From Eriocheir sinensis (lineage: Eukaryota > Arthropoda > Malacostraca > Decapoda > Varunidae), in assembly GCF_024679095.1 (NCBI RefSeq), contig NW_026110530.1:196001-260000 (forward strand): DNA of 64,000 nucleotides, in the 5' to 3' direction. The notes below the pieces were generated by a model, which saw nothing but the letters and a program-made list of their open reading frames with translations, had not been told where the DNA came from and ran no database searches. Both the position numbers and the translations under genes were made by a program. Shown here in pieces: positions 25,205-34,265 of the stretch; the stretch's first letter is position 1, and each line of letters begins with the position of its first letter.

Positions 25205-26527
25205 CTACTCTAAAAAATTATGTAGGGTGCTAAGTGATCGCTCGAGGGAGTCTGCGAGAACCTCCACCCCCTGGAGTGACAGATGCACGCCATCCTTGGC
25301 ATACAAGGTGGCTTTATTGTAGAAGAGGTCCCAATTGTCAAGGAAAAGCCAACCATTTCGCTTACAGTGGGCCGCCAGCCTGCTGTTTACTGCTAAGGCT
25401 CTTGAAAGCCATCCCTCTCCCACCCCCCTCCTCGGCAAAACCCCACAAACAGCCGGCACCCCCCCGAAGTCCCTCACTTTAGCAAACGATTCCCTGAAGC
25501 GCCGAAATATCTCTTCGCTACCCACCTTACTGATGTCATTACCACCGTAACTGCAGAAGACGATTGGCTGTGTCCCCTCCCCTGCTAAAATTTCCTCCAT
25601 TCTGTTAGATACGTGCTGGATGCCTGCCCCGGGAAAGCACACTCGAAGCCTATTTTCCTTATCCCTTGAACAAAAGTACCTGTCAATGAACCTGACTTGA
25701 GAGTCCCCAACCACCAGTACTTTCCTCTTATTAACTTTGTCAGTAGACGGAAGGGAAGCCGCTACAGGAGGAGAGGGAGGGGCGGCAGCAGGGGAGTGGG
25801 AGGAGGAAGAGGAGGAGGAGGAGGAGGGGGAGGAGGAGGAGGAGGAGGAGGAGGAGGAAGAGGAGGAGGAGGACGATGAGTGGAAGAAGGAGAGAGAGGA
25901 AGGAGATGACGTCGAAGGGGGAGGGGGGGAGGAGGAGGTGGCTGAGGTGGTGGCGGAGGTGGTGGGGGAGGCAGGGGAGGAGGGGAGAGGGAGGGAGGAG
26001 GAGGAGGAGGAGGAGGAGGAGGACGATGAGTGGAAGAAGGAGAGAGAGGAAGAGGATGACGTCGAAGGGGGAGGGGGGGAGGAGGAGGTGGCTGAGGTGG
26101 TGGCGGAGGTGGTGGGGGAGGCAGGGAGGAGGAGAGGGAGGGAGGCGGGAGGAGGAGGAGGCGGGGAGGTAGTGGTAGCAGAGGAGGGGGAGGTGATGTG
26201 GGGAGGACAAGGAGAGAGAATGCGAGGAAGAGCAGGAAGAGACGGAAGGGAGGGAAGAGGTGGAGGAAAGGGGAGGGGGTGATGAATGAGAGTCAGCGGC
26301 GGCAGAAGGGAAGGGAAGTATGGTGGGTGTGGAGGGGAGAAATCTTGTTCATTTCTGTAATTTGGACTGCAAAAATTTTCCCTCGAAACAACACTACTTA
26401 CTCTAGAACTAAATGTTCTGATAAAAAAGTAATATACTGGCAAGGAAAAAAATGTTATATTCATATAACATGTATAATCTTCGTTTATACAGGCTGCTGC
26501 TGTAATACATATTTTTACAAGATACAT
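25205..26527 (-). CDS. CR1 LINE ORF1: Ser/Pro-rich linker plus SGNH (GDSL-type) esterase domain
   Basis: An uninterrupted 440-codon frame from an ATG at 26527. The N-terminal half is low-complexity Pro/Ser with two poly-Ser/His-Ser blocks. The C-terminal ~175 residues form an SGNH hydrolase: the nucleophile motif GDSQ (VVGDSQVRFID), the block III motif GGND, and the block V motif DGVHLS with the Asp-x-x-His pair. Esterase domains are known in ORF1 of CR1 elements, where the protein is thought to bind RNA or lipid during retrotransposition. The first ~60 residues may lie upstream of the true start. The frame is intact, unlike ORF2. Confidence 0.8.
   Translation of the reverse strand: MYLVKICITAAACINEDYTCYMNITFFSLPVYYFFIRTFSSRVSSVVSRENFCSPNYRNEQDFSPPHPPYFPSLLPPLTLIHHPLPFPPPLPSLPSLPALPRILSPCPPHITSPSSATTTSPPPPPPASLPLLLPASPTTSATTSATSSSPPPPSTSSSSSLSFFHSSSSSSSSSSSSLPLPSSPASPTTSATTSATSSSPPPPSTSSPSSLSFFHSSSSSSSSSSSSSSSSSPSSSSSSSSSHSPAAAPPSPPVAASLPSTDKVNKRKVLVVGDSQVRFIDRYFCSRDKENRLRVCFPGAGIQHVSNRMEEILAGEGTQPIVFCSYGGNDISKVGSEEIFRRFRESFAKVRDFGGVPAVCGVLPRRGVGEGWLSRALAVNSRLAAHCKRNGWLFLDNWDLFYNKATLYAKDGVHLSLQGVEVLADSLERSLSTLHNFLE
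25745..26180. repeat. purine-rich ORF1 linker with a 150-bp in-frame tandem duplication
   Basis: GACGATGAGTGGAAGAAGG occurs at 25872 and again at 26022, exactly 150 bp apart, and the following ~100 bp match. The duplication adds 50 residues to the Ser/Pro-rich part of ORF1 without breaking the frame. The surrounding GGA repeats probably mediated it. Confidence 0.9.
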
Positions 26528-26629
26528 GGAAACTGGGTCAGGTATTTTATGAATATAAAATAAAAATTAACTAGATGAATTAGATTCGTTACTGTCAACA
26601 ACAATACATTGTAACTGGTTTACCTCAAA

Positions 26630-27420
26630 TTTATGCGTCTGTTCTTACGTGCAAATTCATCAAGGACTTCATGATCAAGATTTGTGTCACAATGGACAGA
26701 GTAAGGCCAGTCCATTTAAACGACTGTCACTCACTGCGTTCCTAAGGTATGTTTTAAGCAATTTAAGGGCACTTAATAATCGCTCATTGGTGAAAGTGCT
26801 AACAGGTCGGGTTGAGAAATTTGCAATAGGGTGGAAAATTTTGGACGTGTGCCCAATTTTTTGGCACATGCTAATGTCTCAAGAACTTGCTTTAACCACT
26901 CATGAGATTCACGACGCTCCCAATAACTCTGCCCCCGTAGATATTCATCTTCAACGAGATCGGCATCTCCATCAAGAAATTTCCATAAAATTCAACTGAC
27001 TCCTTCAGTTTACCAAAGCCATTATCAACTGAAAAGAGGGAACAAGATTTCAACAACAAGCTCCTACTGTGTTTAGATGCAAACCTTTCCCTAAGTTGTG
27101 CTATAGCAGTGTCCGAAAATGGGAGAAAAATAGCTCTTCGATAGTACTCCTATGGAGTTGCTGTTGAAGGGTTAGCCTTAATTATGTTTCTGATGACCAC
27201 TGATTGTTCAAGGCTTCTGGATGATATCTCCGTACCTTTCCTCAGCTTGGGCAAAAAGTTGGTTGAACTTATTTCCATCACGATAGAACTGAAATGCATC
27301 TATGCAGCTCTGTGTAGCTACACTTCCAAGAGCACCCATCAGTTCTTGTTGTGACCCCTGCAGCTTTTCTGGCAAGGGTTTAGTGACACTTAGAACTGAG
27401 GTGAGCTCTTCCAAACTCAT
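26630..27420 (-). pseudogene. hAT-type transposase remnant (C-terminal half)
   Basis: Two blocks are readable on the minus strand. The upstream block (27208-27420, 70 codons from an ATG) resembles the helical region of hAT transposases of the P52rIPK/ZMYM-like group (SVTKPLPEKLQGSQQEL). The downstream block (26687-26869) contains the hAT dimerisation signature, ERLLSALKLLKTYLRN followed by RLNGLALL. After a frameshift comes an acidic tail ending near 26640. Stops and shifts lie between the blocks (about 26870-27205). No terminal inverted repeats were found. The family call rests on the dimerisation motif, as I know it from this superfamily. Confidence 0.65.
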
Positions 27421-28310
27421 GAGAAAACCTGGGTCACTTATTGCTATAGATTAGGCTTGGCTGATGATTCTTCACCTAACGTGTTTTGCAGTAATTATTC
27501 TTAATCATTATTTCATTATTTACCCACCTGATTAACTGAATTATCCGGGCATCAGCCGAGTCAGTAATGACTTTCCTACATTACATAGAGTACGTACGAG
27601 AAGTGTTTTCTGGCGTTTTGTGACCAAGGAGGAAATGTGTAAAGAATGGAAAGGCACACAGCCTGCATGAATTCAAGAAATGACACACGCTACAGTAAAA
27701 AATACTACATAAACAGAAAATGAAGTCTACCAATCATGATTTTCAGAAATTTGGAATTTGTGGTCAGAAAATATTATACGGATAACATGAATAGGCTACG
27801 GCCACGTGAGCCTATGTACGTCGTCAATGAATGTTTCTCAAAATAGATCACCTGGGCCCGTATCCTCACGAGCTATTAACTTTACTCTTAAAGCTACTAT
27901 CAAAGTTAATAGTTTCAATTTTTTAAGAGTAACAGCTATCCTCGTCAACTTTGAGTGTAAGTATTAGCAAATCCTGGCTACTATTATCTTCTTCTTCTTC
28001 TTCTTTATGGCGGGCTCGTTGCTAAGGACGCCTCCGTGCAAAACGTAAACATCCGACATGAATTAAGTATATATTTCAAAAGAAAATAAAGAAAAGATGT
28101 ATAAATGTACAACAGAAACATAATAAATGGCAAACACAAGAAAATACTGAGTTTTGTGGCAGATAGAAGCAGCCTCAAGGCTGTTTTACTCCGTCACTCG
28201 TCAATACCCTTATCTCCCCGCCTGCGTCACAACTTGCTCTGCTGAAATTACCGCACCATAACCACGTCATCTGCCCCAATGATCTACGGGCCGGAGACCC
28301 AGCGCAGACA
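27421..28310. other. non-coding, with a DNA-transposon-like end and interleaved inverted repeats
   Basis: At 27853-27885 the text GGGCCCGTATCCTCACGAG resembles termini of non-autonomous DNA transposons that begin GGGCCCGTAT. Immediately after, two perfect inverted pairs interleave: CTATTAACTTT (27873-27883) with AAAGTTAATAG (27902-27912), and ACTCTTAAA (27884-27892) with TTTAAGAGT (27922-27930). No matching distal terminus was located. The remainder shows nothing recognisable. Confidence 0.4.
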
Positions 28311-28486
28311 AGGAGTAAGTTTAATTGGTCGCCAGATGAAACGGTCTTCTTACGTCAAATTCATGAAAAATACGTACAATCAGAGGGTGTTACGGGAAGA
28401 GCATCACCCTGAGGATAAGAAGAGCGTGGACTGAAGTGGCAGAAGCTGTAACAAGGTTGGTAATCACATAGTCATGCTTCAGTTAG

Positions 28487-29600
28487 CTTACAAAAACTAA
28501 CCAAATCAAGTGGGTATTTTTGCATAATAACACAACCACTGACCTTCCAAACAGAACATACCTTTTCATTCTGTATCTGAATAGTTTCATTATGACCATT
28601 TCTGCCACAACCCCCTCTCCCTCAACAACCTAACATAGCTAAACCTAACCATGCCAAACCTGCCCCGTCCTACCGAACACATCCTAACTTAACATGCCAA
28701 GTTTGTTGGGGGTTGGTATAGATAGTTAAGGCATATTTGACCTTTTTTTATTTTCTATTATTTTTCATTTGTTTATTATTTTTTTTATTGGGGGCGGGGG
28801 GGGTGATGCTAGGCATGCCAGACTATGGACACTTTTACAAATACTTTATGTCAAGACTATATGGGAATAGGTAAGTTTCGTGAGAATGGTAAAGTAAGAT
28901 TAAAATAGTATATTTATAGCATTGGTCAAACAGATTATGGTGATATAATGTTAGATTGGAATGTACTCAAGATAATGAGATTAAGGTTAACGCTTTTATT
29001 TTGTTTGTTACATATTCACACGTTCATGATTCAAGTAACTTGCAAACTAACCTAACCTCGTCAAATGGGTATTTTTGTATACAAACACAACCACAGAGTT
29101 TCCAAACAGAACATACTTTTTCCTACTGCTCCATGTGAATAGCATTATCATGACCATTTCTGCTGCAACCCCCACTCCCTCAACAATCTTTTTTTTTTTT
29201 TTTTTTTTACGTTGTTGCCTATTGCGCCATCTAACATAACTAAACCAACTCCTGCTAAACCTGTCCTACCTAGCACGTCCTAACCTAACATGGTAGGTCC
29301 CCAAGTTTGTTAGGGTGGAAAGGGGTTAGTATAAGAGAGTCAAGTCATATTTACCTGTTATTTTATTTATTCCTTATTTATATTTTTTGGGGGGGTTGGG
29401 TGGGTTGGGCATGCCAGACTCTCAACACTTTTACAAGTATTTTATGTTAAGACTATATCGGAATAGGTAGATTTGATGAGAATGGTAAAGTAAGATTAAA
29501 ATATTATTTTGATAGCATTGGTCAAACAGTTTCTGGTGATATAATGTTAGGTTAGAAGTACTCAAAAGAATGGAATTAAGATTAATGCTTTGAATTTTTT
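28487..29600 (+). repeat. ~555-bp direct duplication inside the MSANT intron
   Basis: Segment 28487-29000 recurs at 29035-29600. Landmarks appear in the same order in both: 'GGGTATTTTTG' (28512 and 29067), 'TTCCAAACAGAACATAC', 'CAAGTTTGTT', 'GGCATGCCAGACT' and 'AGCATTGGTCAAACAG'. The copies are about 80-90 percent alike by eye. The second is longer by ~40 bp because of the insertion at 29189-29231. Confidence 0.85.
29189..29231 (-). mobile_element. truncated SINE-like tail inserted in the second duplicate
   Basis: A T run of ~20 followed by 'GTTGTTGCCTATTGCGCCAT', the poly(A)-side end of the family seen at 2529 and 13278. Copy 1 of the surrounding duplication lacks it at the same place (CTCCCTCAACAA joins CCTAACATAG), so it is a clean filled versus empty pair. 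Severe 5' truncation is typical of LINE-driven retroposition. Confidence 0.7.
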
Positions 29601-29973
29601 TGTATAGCTGTATTGTGTAATATCCTCCTACTTAGAGAAAAGCATTTTAGAAAAGTAGGTAATGAAAAGTAGTATTTATGGCCATGTTCATAACAACTAA
29701 AAAGTTAATGTCTTATGATGCATGTAAATAAAATACCGGTACTGATTTAGATTTCCATCACAGCATGTATTAAATGTTATTGGAGAAGGTATGGGAAATA
29801 AATAGCATGCCATAGTGAAACGATTAAGAAACTTGCTTCACATTTATACCCTGACAGTGCCTTCCCTGGGAGTGGACCCCGTACGCAGGATGACTGTGAG
29901 AGGCGTTGGTACAACGTACAACTAATTTCAAAGCCTCGCATTACCAAGTGCAAGAATGAGCAGCGGCAGACTG

Positions 29974-30860
29974 GTATTTTTTTTAGTTGTTATGTCTTTA
30001 AATGTAAAACTTATATTAGTTAGTTTTTTATGTGCTCACAGAATGCAGCTATACTGGCCACAATGCCTTTATTTCAGCTTAAAGTTAATAAGTTCATAGC
30101 AGTGAACTGTATATTTTATATATAAATTTTTTTGATGTTCATCTGTCAATGACTATCAATCTATCGAAATACCTTGGCTATCTTCCCCCAATGGAGGGTT
30201 TTAGCCAAGACAGGCACACACTCCCTCACACTCACACTCATGTACACCACTCTCTCAGCTGCACAGCCCTGAGGGAGTAAAAAGGCCCTCACTGCATGGG
30301 GATTAGCTGCACAGTTCAGACAGGGAACTTCCACACCAAGGCCTCACAGCATACACTGGTTTACCCCTGCCCCTTCATAACAATGACATTTCCCCCAGCA
30401 CCTGAGTGCCCCACACGTGTGGCACCACAGATACGCAGACATTAACTGTGGTAGATAAACTGGTGGATGACATCATAGGCTGCTCGTCTCATGTATTTGA
30501 AGGGTACCAGAGCCACTCAGCATTGACACAGCTGATGATGTGTTAGGGATAGGACAGCAGCAACAGTCAAGCAGCAGTGAAATATTGACTGGCCTGTATG
30601 TTATGGGGGAAATTTTTTTATATTCTCATTAAAACAATTTATTAATCACTCTTAAATTCATATTCTTTGTAGATACACACTTTATCAGTCAATTATTTTA
30701 CAACCAAAAACAAAGTGGAATATTTCTGTTAATAAGTAACATTTCACCTTTAAGACCCTTTTTCTTCAACTACGTACCTATTTAACCCATCCGCTATGAT
30801 TGGCATGGATTTGGTTTTCACTGGTAGACTGGTAACATAATAGTCCAGTAGTAACAAATG
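29974..30860. other. intergenic, no gene seen
   Basis: AT-rich unique sequence with no family recognised. Possible continuation of the MSANT gene or its 3' flank, but no further exon is evident. Confidence 0.4.
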
Positions 30861-31310
30861 TACGGAAGTGGGGGTAATTGGAAGTGGGGGGACTGAAGTG
30901 GGGTTGGGGGTCATGGGGGTTACGGAAGTGGGGGTAAGTGGGGGACTGAAGTGGGGTTGGGGGTCATGGGGTTACGGAAGTGGGGTAATTGAAGTGGGGG
31001 ACTGGAAGTGGGGGTTGGGGGTCATGGGGGGTTACGGAAGAGGGGTATCTGACCCCCCACATATATTTTTTACCTCATACCCCTACTCTCAAGCCCTGCC
31101 TCTTACACCCCCCAAAAAATTTTTTTTTTCACTATTTCACATGCCCTAACCCGTACTAGCGTACGGAAGCGGGGGGGTGACGGGAGCGGGGGTAGGTCGG
31201 TCAGCGGGGGGAGGTGACGGAAGAAAGGGTGGTCAGCGGGGGTGACGGAGGTAAGATTAAGTCGAGGTCCAACAAATGGGGGGTGACGGAAGTGGGGGCA
31301 TGCACAAAGT
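30861..31310 (+). repeat. G-rich minisatellite in two blocks
   Basis: Block 1 (30861-31045) has three to four units of ~50-65 bp built from TACGGAAGTGGGGGT, GACTGAAGTGGGG and TTGGGGGTCATGGGG. Block 2 (31155-31310) has looser units with GGGGGTGACGGAAG. Runs of four to six G are closely spaced on one strand, so G-quadruplex formation is plausible. It lies directly upstream of the Polinton fossil. Confidence 0.85.
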
Positions 31311-31354
31311 GAGGGTAATTGCTAGTGTTTTTGTTGTTGTTGTTTTTCTTGTTG

Positions 31355-31356
<2 letters not shown>

Positions 31357-31422
<66 letters not shown>

Positions 31423-31424
31423 CA
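31357..31424. repeat. (AC)n microsatellite at the left border of the Polinton
   Basis: About 33 AC units with one AAA interruption. It separates the G-rich array from the first Polinton gene and may have erased the element's left terminal repeat. Confidence 0.95.
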
Positions 31425-31434
31425 TATTCTGTGC

Positions 31435-31442
31435 TATATAAG
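31435..31442 (+). promoter_or_regulatory. TATA-like box before the ATPase
   Basis: TATATAAG lies 50 bp upstream of the ATPase ATG at 31485. A matching TATATAAT lies 50 bp upstream of the gene at 35462. The equal spacing suggests a shared promoter type. Confidence 0.35.
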
Positions 31443-31484
31443 CATCATACTTTAATAATTACCATCATTAATAGAGTTTCCGCT

Positions 31485-32132
31485 ATGACTGAGACATATT
31501 CAGAGAACCTTCTCGATATTTTCCAATATCCTGCGCGCATAATAGTTGCAGGATATAGCAACTCTGGAAAATCGGAACTTGTACAGCAGCTTATTCTGAA
31601 GTATCATGAAAAGTTCAAAAATTGTCATAAGTATATGGCTTAACGTCTCATCCTCTTCAAAGAAAGAAAGAAATAGGACCTAAAGTTATAGTGTCGTCTG
31701 AAATAATTGATCCAATTGCCAACGAGGATATACGTTTGATCGGAGAGGGTCTTTGTATGTTCTTGACGATTTTTTCATTGATGCTGTAAGGAACAAAATT
31801 GTGGTTGATGCTTTTTTTCGCGGACGGCACAACAATATTTCATGCATATTTATCACTCAAAATCTATATATGGGTGGAAAGCATGCAAGGAATATTAGCC
31901 TGAACTGTTCTCATTTCCTCTTGTTAAGACAGCGCGATTTATATCAAATTCACACCTGGGCAGACAAATATTCGGGAAAGAGCGCAAACCAGTTTGTAGA
32001 TATATATACATATGCTGTATATTCACGTCCTTATGGATATCTTCTGTTGATTTGGGTATAAATACTACTGAGTCCCTACAGTTTCGCTCAAACATTGTTG
32101 GAGAACCCCAGGAACGCGTATTCCAATGGTGA
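31485..32132 (+). pseudogene. Polinton A32-type DNA-packaging ATPase remnant
   Basis: In intact elements this FtsK/HerA-superfamily ATPase pumps DNA into the capsid. Visible motifs are Walker A, GYSNSGKS (31551-31574), and Walker B, YVLDDFF (31756-31776). A downstream sensor-like block FITQNLYMGGKHARNISLN is typical of Polinton ATPases. The C-terminal part follows to a TGA at 32130-32132. Three frames are used in under 650 bp: shifts lie between about 31640 and 31680, near 31745, and near 32055. Total length corresponds to ~215 residues, in the normal range, so the gene is complete in extent but broken. Confidence 0.85.
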
Positions 32133-32354
32133 ACCCAGGAAGAAGGAACTCTTACACGCACTATACTCCCAACATAACGAACCCTATGGTTTAAGCTCTC
32201 AGGCGAAATTATAGAGAAAGCAAAAGTATAAATCCGGCAATAACACGTGATGACGTATTCAACTTTTGAGAAGCAATAAACATATACATTGCATAAGCTT
32301 ACAGACTAAAAATTTCCCCGGCAAAAGATAATAGCCTCAAAACCCAAAGTAATC

Positions 32355-33224
32355 ATGGCTGCTGATTTAGCAGACGTGAGACATATAAGAAAGGAAAATA
32401 ATACAGGGCTACTTGTTAGTATGCATAGACGTGTTTAGGTATATGCAAGTTGTCCCGTGTCGGAATAAAGACGCAAATACTATGCTCGTGGCCTTTAAAC
32501 AAGTGGTGGAAAATAAAGACTTGAAGGCTTACGAAGATTAAACACCGACTTGGGCACAGAATTCTGGAATCGAAAAGTAAGAAACTATTTATGTTCCTGG
32601 GGCATTAAGCTATACAGTGTGTACTCAAGTGAGATCAAAGCAGCCTTGGCAGAGCGGGCCATTCGTACACTTAAAGCACGCATCTACAAGTTCATCACGT
32701 CTCAAATTCTTCAAGATATATTGATCAGCTGCAAAACATGGTCAGTGCCTACAACCGCTCGCCCCATTCTGGACTGAAGAACAAACAAACTCCCATTGAT
32801 ATTCATAAATTAAAAACCCATCTGCAATCAAACGGCAATTCCACGCAATGTATAAAAACCCGAAGCAACCAGCGTCTTCCATCAGTTCTCGACTGAAAGT
32901 TAAAATAGTTCGCCTTGTTGGAAGTGCTCGTTCCTCTGTATTCCATAAAGGATACATGCAGCAAAATACCACGAGCTCTTTCGCATAAAATCAATTAAAC
33001 ACAAGAATCGCCCAAGAACTTATCTCTTAGAAGATTTGTCTGAGAACCAATACAGGGATATTCTACGCCAGAGCTCGTCTTAAGCGCTCTGCCTGAGACA
33101 TACGATATTAAAATACTGCGTTCACGAAAAATAAAGGAAAAGCAGTATTTCTTTTTATCGGTTGGGATACCCTGCTTCATTCAACAGCTGGATTGACGCT
33201 AATGATATTGTAGAAAATGCGTAA
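32355..33224 (+). pseudogene. Polinton retroviral-type integrase remnant with chromodomain-like tail
   Basis: The catalytic core follows the retroviral DDE fold. The first Asp is in AADLADV (codon 32364-32366), the second in NTDLGTEF (32547-32549), and the Glu in LAERAIRTLK (32652-32654), about 35 codons after the second Asp. Downstream, 'AYNRSPHSGLKNKQTPIDIH' (about 32750-32810) is typical of the core's end. The C-terminal part resembles a chromodomain, with KILRSRK and FNSWIDANDI before a TAA at 33222-33224. At least five frameshifts or stops are present. The region before 32355, which would hold the zinc-binding N-terminus, is not recognisable. In life it would insert the element DNA into the genome. 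Confidence 0.87.
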
Positions 33225-33339
33225 AAAGACACCACTTTCAAAGTGCAATTAAAAACTTTTGTCTTACTTTTTGAAGAAATTAAAGTAAAAGATAGAAACC
33301 GTGCTATTAAGCAGCTCGAGAACAATTGAACTGTATATC

Positions 33340-33549
33340 TGAAATATTTTCCAATTTGTTAAAGAAGCACCTCACCCTCAATAGCAAAGTTATCAAGAAA
33401 CTACGTAACTATCGGGAAGACATACGTGCCATAGCTAGAAAGAAAACTCCTCTCCATAAGAAAAGACTTATATTGACATCGAGACGGGCGGTAATATATT
33501 AGTTATATTACCTATTGCCGCTTCCTTGATCGGAAAATTATTTGGTTAA
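33340..33549 (+). pseudogene. small basic Polinton protein (adenovirus pX-like), remnant
   Basis: A short basic region with KVIKKLRNYREDIRAIARKK (about 33383-33443), rich in Lys and Arg, is followed in another frame by a Gly-Gly and hydrophobic tail ending SLIGKLFG and a TAA at 33547-33549. The combination of a ~40-residue basic stretch and a Gly-rich hydrophobic tail is what I know from the small DNA-condensing or capsid-associated protein of Polintons and adintoviruses. One frameshift lies near 33480. The role is inferred from that family resemblance. Confidence 0.65.
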
Positions 33550-34262
33550 TGCGCACGTATTATCTTGTTCCTGAGCTACCGCTGAGCGTGTTTAACGGGT
33601 ATTAAGCCTAAATGCGCCAACTCCACGAGTCCGGGGGTCAACGGTCAATCGTTTCAACCTGCAGTCGACCCATCCTGATCATAATTTTTTTATTATGCCG
33701 GTCTCTGAACATGTGCCAGCAAGCAGCAGCGGTCCTGTCGTATCGTCCTATGGTGCAAGACCAAGCACTCCTACAAGACTGAACCTGTCGTCTCGCTCTT
33801 TAAGAAAGAAAAGTTACAAAAAAGAAAATATCATGATCTGGTGTATACAAAACCACAAAACTACCACCCGTGGAACTTTAGAGCCACAGGGATTAGGGAG
33901 AACAAGATATCCCTCCAATCCTGGAAATAAGTAGTTTAATACCTCTGTATGTTAAAGTATCGACGTGCCATACGTCATGATGCTAGAACGAATAGACAAT
34001 CCCATCGTAAAATGGGACAGCTGAGGCAACCCATTGTCTTCTGTTCGATCCTCCAATATCCTGTACATGTTGAATTTACTCTAATGCAAGTCAAAAACCA
34101 ACGATTGCTGACATTGCTGATATAAAACACATCATTGACGCCACGGGTGTATTACTGAAATAAAAAAATACGCGCGTGCGGTAAAAGATTCAGGGATCTG
34201 GTTTCACCAAACAACCATCGTTGGCAACTTACAGATGGGACCCATATTAAATCCGCTTTTCC
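33550..34262 (+). pseudogene. Polinton interior segment, gene not identified (1)
   Basis: Begins with an ATG right after the previous stop (MRTYYLVPELPL), then breaks. Open patches include RKYHDLVYTKPQNYHPW (about 33800-33850) and RIDNPIVKWDS (about 33990-34020), in different frames. Between small protein and capsid genes, one more Polinton gene is expected here, but I cannot name it. Stops are frequent. Confidence 0.35.
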
Positions 34263-34265
34263 AAT

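Larger units (their letters stand above)
22238..26350 (-). mobile_element. CR1-clade LINE, nearly full length
   Basis: Reads on the minus strand: ORF1 with SGNH esterase (to 25205), ORF2 with endonuclease and reverse transcriptase (about 25190 to 22313), a short 3' UTR, and a 3' tail of the octamer type (reads TTCTTATGTTCTTATGTT; plus-strand 22238-22260). The post-RT C-terminal region closely follows CR1 proteins as I know them, including 'ALVRPHLDYAVQFW' and 'RRRMTKMIQGVR'. ORF2 is broken by several frameshifts, so the copy is dead although young. The 5' boundary is uncertain because 26350-26530 is AT-rich and may be flank. A sister copy lies at 45489-47452 on the other strand. Confidence 0.9.
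28316..29973 (+). pseudogene. decayed two-exon Myb/SANT-like (MSANT) gene
   Basis: Exon A (about 28316-28452) encodes FNWSPDETVFLRQIHEKYV, then after frameshifts RAWTEVAEAVT, the two helices of a Myb/SANT-like DNA-binding domain. It ends at ACAAG|GTTGGT. Exon B (about 29853-29973) follows a good acceptor (CCCTGACAG) and encodes the third helix region, DDCERRWYNVQLISKPR. It ends near GACTG|GTATTT. Splicing A to B keeps phase and gives a coherent domain, which supports the intron. Stops within exon A mean it is probably dead. MSANT proteins are encoded by hosts and as the second protein of PIF/Harbinger transposons; both are possible here. Confidence 0.6.
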
